DNA from: Novosphingobium sp. CF614
GTDB lineage: Bacteria; Pseudomonadota; Alphaproteobacteria; Sphingomonadales; Sphingomonadaceae
Reading direction: 5' to 3'
Assembly: GCF_900113255.1 (NCBI RefSeq)
Contig: NZ_FOOR01000015.1
Span: 21,271-85,270 of the forward strand
DNA length: 64,000 bases
The position numbers and the translations under genes are program-made. The notes under the pieces are model-generated. The model worked only from the letters and a program-made list of their open reading frames with translations. It did no database searches and was not told where the DNA came from. Below are positions 61,172 to 64,000 of the stretch, piece by piece (the first letter of the stretch is position 1; each line of letters begins with the position of its first letter).

Positions 61172-61462
61172 CTGTGCGCGCTATATAGCGCAGCGTTCGA
61201 ATTCATCGGTGACGGCATCAACGATGCTTCGACGATCTATGCCGCCGACGTCGGCCTTCCCATACCGCGCCGATTGTTACCGGACTAGCCGCGGCGCTTG
61301 TCGTGCCGTTCTCGCCCCGGACGGAGTGGCCTGGCGCTACTTGCCCTCGAAGCCGCGATGGTTGGTGCCGCCGCGTTGTGGGTGACCGCGTATCTCGCGC
61401 GCATCGAACCGCGTAAACGGTTCGGGCTTCGCGGCGCCGGCTCGCGTGATCGGGCTAAGTAA
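61172..61462 (+). pseudogene. Decayed P-type ATPase C-terminal fragment
   Basis: One frame reads EFIGDGINDASTIYAADVGL near 61199-61258, matching the P-type ATPase hinge motif (GDG-x-NDAP-x-L-x-x-ADVG). It meets TAG at 61286 and then continues with a hydrophobic SGLALLALEAAMVGAAALWV stretch like a final membrane helix, ending at TAA 61460. There is no start, phosphorylation site or upstream half. Another frame over 61270-61320 also looks membrane-like, suggesting a frameshift. The rest of 61116-61591 shows nothing else I recognise. Confidence 0.5.
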
Positions 61463-61591
61463 CAATCCGCATAGGGAAGAACGCGCCGCCGGGCCATCAA
61501 GGTCGACAGGACAGCGCCGCCCGTGGCGGGGCATCGAGGCTTCATCGACGGAGGGCCGCCGGGCCTCTCGCGCGGAGAAAAGGACATTACG

Positions 61592-62983
61592 ATGACCTAT
61601 GCAACCATCAATCCCTATACCGGCGAGGTCTTGCAGACTTTCGCGGACGCGACCGATGATGCCGTCTCGCGTGCGATCGAGAATGCGGATCGCGCTTTCC
61701 AGTCCTGGCGCCAAAGTTCGTTTGCGCAGCGCGCGGCGGTGATGCGCGGCGCCGCCGCCATCCTGCGCAGGGACGCGGAAAGCTATGCCCGGCTGCTGAC
61801 GCTGGAGATGGGCAAGCTGCTGGCCGAAGCGAGGGGAGAGGTGGAACTGTCCGCCGCGATCTTCGATTATTATGCCGACAATGCCGAGCGCCTGCTCGCA
61901 CCGGAAGCGCTTCCCGTTGCCGATCCCGCCGAGGGCGAAGCGACGCTGGTCCACGAACCGCTCGGCGTCCTGCTCGCGATCGAGCCCTGGAATTTCCCTT
62001 ACTATCAGATCGCCAGGATCATCGCGCCGCAGCTTTCCGCCGGCAACACCATGCTGCTGAAACACGCCGCCAACGTGCCGCAGAGCGCCGCCGCCTTCGA
62101 AGGGCTGATGCGCGAGGCGGGACTTCCCGAGGGCGGGTTCCAGAACCTCTATGCCACCCGCGAACAGATCGAGCGGATCATCAGCGATCCGCGCGTCCGC
62201 GGCGTCGCGCTGACCGGGTCCGAAGCCGCCGGGGCCGTGGTGGCCGCGCAGGCCGGCAAGGCCCTCAAGAAATCGACGATGGAACTGGGCGGCGCCGACG
62301 CCTTCGTGGTGCTCGCCGACGCCGATCTTGAAAAGACCGTGAAATGGGCGGTGTTCGGCCGGCACTGGAATGGCGGCCAGGTCTGCGTCTCGTCCAAGCG
62401 CATGATCGTCGTCGACGCGGTCTATGACGATTTCATCGAACGCTATGCCAAGGGCGTTGCCGGGCTTCGCATGGGCGACCCGTTCGATCCCGAAACCACG
62501 CTTGCGCCGCTGTCGTCGCAAAAGGCGGCCGACGATCTCAAGGACATGATCTCCCGCGCCGTCGAGCATGGCGCCACCGCCACTCCGGTCGGCCCCGACG
62601 CTCCCAACCAGGGTGCCTTTGTCCAGCCGACCATCCTCGCCGATATCGGCGAGGACAATCCTGCCCGCTACTGGGAATTTTTCGGTCCGGTATCGATGCT
62701 GTTCCGGGCGAAGGACGAGGACGACGCGGTGCGGATCGCCAATGATTCGCCGTTCGGGCTCGGCGGATCGGTGTTCACTTCGGATACGAAGCACGGCGCC
62801 GAAGTCGCGCGGAGGATCTCGACCGGCATGGTGTTCGTGAACCATCCGACGATGGTCAAGGCGGACCTTCCTTTCGGCGGCATCCGCCGCTCGGGCTATG
62901 GTCGCGAGTTGCTCGGGCTCGGCATCAAGGAATTCGTCAATCACAAGCTCATCGATATCGTCGACATCGACGCGCCCTTCTGA
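61592..62983 (+). CDS. NAD(P)-dependent aldehyde dehydrogenase (succinate-semialdehyde type)
   Basis: The 463-residue cytoplasmic enzyme belongs to the ALDH superfamily near GabD/SSADH. Landmarks are EPWNFPYYQIARI, the catalytic Glu in STMELGGADAFVVL, the active Cys in NGGQVCVSSKR, and the ending NHPTMVKADLPFGG. The first part starts TYATINPYTGEVLQTF. ATG 61592 is used; upstream codons are not homologous. The aldehyde is not certain, but a succinate-semialdehyde or short aliphatic aldehyde is likely. It looks intact although its flanks are scarred. Confidence 0.9.
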   Translation: MTYATINPYTGEVLQTFADATDDAVSRAIENADRAFQSWRQSSFAQRAAVMRGAAAILRRDAESYARLLTLEMGKLLAEARGEVELSAAIFDYYADNAERLLAPEALPVADPAEGEATLVHEPLGVLLAIEPWNFPYYQIARIIAPQLSAGNTMLLKHAANVPQSAAAFEGLMREAGLPEGGFQNLYATREQIERIISDPRVRGVALTGSEAAGAVVAAQAGKALKKSTMELGGADAFVVLADADLEKTVKWAVFGRHWNGGQVCVSSKRMIVVDAVYDDFIERYAKGVAGLRMGDPFDPETTLAPLSSQKAADDLKDMISRAVEHGATATPVGPDAPNQGAFVQPTILADIGEDNPARYWEFFGPVSMLFRAKDEDDAVRIANDSPFGLGGSVFTSDTKHGAEVARRISTGMVFVNHPTMVKADLPFGGIRRSGYGRELLGLGIKEFVNHKLIDIVDIDAPF

Positions 62984-63045
62984 CGAGCGATCGGAACGGC
63001 CATCCCGATCTTGCGGGTTCCGTGTCGAGCAGCCGACCGCCTGCC

Positions 63046-63063
63046 TAGAGCCCGTTTGGGAAA
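63046..63063. repeat. Left arm of an imperfect inverted repeat around the toxin module
   Basis: TAGAGCCCGTTTGGGAAA resembles the inverse of TTTCCAAACAGCCTCTTA at 63889-63906 (shared GAG-C-GTTTGG-AAA with small gaps). Between them lie the toxin fragment and the lipoprotein gene. They may be ends of a decayed mobile element. The stretch 62984-63125 holds no gene I can support. Confidence 0.3.
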
Positions 63064-63125
63064 GCGGGCCGATGCCGCAAAGTGGACCCTGCCATACTCC
63101 TTCGGCTCGTGGGACTGGCGTTTCC

Positions 63126-63500
63126 CGTGCAGACTTGGCCGCGCAAGCCAGAAATAACGCAAACCAGGCGAGAAGTGGTCGTTTGATGGGGCCATTCGCT
63201 CTCCCATGGTTCAGGGATCAAGTGAAGAATCGCGGGCCATGGGATTACAAGCAGTATGACAGACGGTTCCAGAATTTTGGAAATTACAATTACGGCTACA
63301 CTGGTGCCGCAGCGGGCATCGATCGAGGCCTGCTCTTGCGACAAGCTGGTCGGGCCCAAGTGCAGGCCGGTACCTCCCGACCCGGTTGGGGCGATCCAGG
63401 TTTAGGAGGCATTGTGGGCTGAGAAGCTCCATATGGTGACGATCCCAACGACCAATATTGGATAAATCGAGGCTTTGATGACTTCTACGGCGGGTGTTAG
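63126..63500 (+). pseudogene. Polymorphic toxin type 44 domain interrupted by in-frame TGA
   Basis: One frame reads ARNNANQARSGRLMGPFALP and then VKNRGPWDYKQY, FGNYNYGYTGAAAGI and LLRQAGRAQVQAG, the pattern of the type 44 toxin domain (Ntox44) found at the C-termini of Rhs-like and other secreted polymorphic toxins. A TGA at 63420-63422 stops it. The same frame then goes on as EAPYGDDPNDQYWINRGFDD, the expected last motif of the domain, to TAG at 63498. The N-terminal delivery part is missing. The likely cause is a nonsense mutation, since no base is gained or lost. Only a 78-residue product from ATG 63186 could be made. Confidence 0.7.
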
Positions 63501-63858
63501 ACTGATTGCGGTAGCGTTGCTCGGTTGTTCTCTGCCAGCCTGTAACGTCCTTTCGGAATGTGAAAACTCCGTGATTTCACAGACAACTAATCCTTCAGGT
63601 GATCGCACGGCTGTTGCCTTTGCACGATCGTGTGGTGCAACTACTAGTGACACCTTTCAAGTATCAGTCGGAGACGGGCCCAATTACACCACTAACGATA
63701 AGGGCAATATTGTCATTATCGAGAATCCTACGCGCAATGGAAGGCGGGATGCACTTGCCTGGAAAGGCGACCGGACGCTTGAGGTCACCGTGCCTGAAGG
63801 CGAGGAGACTTTTTTGAAGTTGGACAAGTACGACGATGTCCAGATAATCTACAGATAG
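63478..63858 (+). CDS. Lipoprotein resembling DUF5412; possible immunity protein
   Basis: The 126-residue protein has an N-terminal hydrophobic signal with candidate lipobox cysteines at 17 (LLGC) and 22 (LPAC). The mature part has CENSVISQTTNPSGDRTAVA and ARSCGATTSDTFQVSV, then GNIVIIE, a pattern I recall for DUF5412. The gene is clearly less GC-rich than the rest of the window, suggesting transfer. ATG 63478 overlaps the end of the toxin frame by 23 bp, as immunity genes often do. The immunity role is inferred only from position; TTG 63475 is an alternative start. Confidence 0.7.
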   Translation: MTSTAGVRLIAVALLGCSLPACNVLSECENSVISQTTNPSGDRTAVAFARSCGATTSDTFQVSVGDGPNYTTNDKGNIVIIENPTRNGRRDALAWKGDRTLEVTVPEGEETFLKLDKYDDVQIIYR

Positions 63859-63867
63859 CTTGAAGCC

Positions 63868-63885
63868 GCGAAATGCGCATTTCGC
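63868..63885. terminator. 18-bp perfect palindrome after the lipoprotein gene
   Basis: GCGAAATGC and GCATTTCGC form a perfect palindrome without loop, 9 bp past the stop codon. There is no T run. It may end transcription or be part of the repeat arm at 63889-63906. Confidence 0.35.
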
Positions 63886-63928
63886 GCATTTCCAAACAGC
63901 CTCTTAGCTCGACTTTGTACGTTTTTGA

Positions 63929-64000
63929 TCAGGTCCATGTCCAGAAAATGCCATTGTTTGCGATGTGGTTGAGGGCCTGATCGATGGGTAGGATGCATCC
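63929..64000 (-). CDS. Possible C-terminal end of an unidentified protein (partial)
   Basis: A frame entering from the right edge ends ILPIDQALNHIANNGIFWTW and then T and TGA at 63929. Its composition looks coding (few rare codons, aromatic ending), but 23 residues are too few to name a family. Confidence 0.3.
   Translation of the reverse strand, partial: GCILPIDQALNHIANNGIFWTWT

Overview
The window is GC-rich (roughly two thirds G+C by eye) and densely coding. It looks like chromosomal DNA of an alphaproteobacterium of the order Sphingomonadales, possibly Novosphingobium or a relative. The reasons are a CcrM-type methylase start beside rnhB, a DivL kinase with Tyr in place of His, Flp pilins with CtrA-like boxes, AddAB instead of RecBCD, an AmgK-MurU recycling pair and many hairpin repeats around 3' gene ends. 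The genus is an inference; no rRNA gene is present.

Layout: 1-5.8 kb holds the start of a probable ccrM with a dense GANTC cluster, rnhB, a lipoprotein sugar dehydrogenase, a GNAT enzyme, and a tight DUF1285 / CoA-pyrophosphatase / cca / retropepsin-like run. 5.8-14.5 kb holds parC, a ferredoxin with two tandem cysteine desulfurases, a hydrolase, ettA and an RcnB-like protein. 14.6-21.2 kb holds an inverted-repeat element, secA, argJ, a GST, an IMPase-family phosphatase and trxA. 21.3-33.9 kb is a long leftward run, addA-addB-murU-amgK-tsaE-divL-ahcY, covering DNA break repair, cell-wall recycling, tRNA modification, cell-cycle signalling and the SAM cycle. A perfect 20-bp palindrome lies upstream of ahcY.

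35.5-51.1 kb is a urea island. A TorF-type porin and urtABCDE (urea ABC importer) run leftward. ureDABCEFGJ (urease, nickel chaperones and a probable nickel transporter) runs rightward. The rightward run ends with a 1052-residue protein fusing an NCS1-type permease to a hybrid histidine kinase, followed by an overlapping LuxR-type response regulator. Import, hydrolysis and a candidate nitrogen-compound sensor are thus encoded together.

51.1-61.1 kb holds a CFA-synthase-like enzyme, korAB, rppH, a TPR protein, rsmB, guaB, two Flp pilins with CtrA-like boxes, a mutT-like gene and tRNA-Arg(ACG). From the tRNA to the right end the DNA looks scarred and more AT-rich: a decayed P-type ATPase fragment, an intact aldehyde dehydrogenase, an orphan polymorphic-toxin type 44 domain broken by one in-frame TGA, and an overlapping lipoprotein gene that may be its immunity partner.
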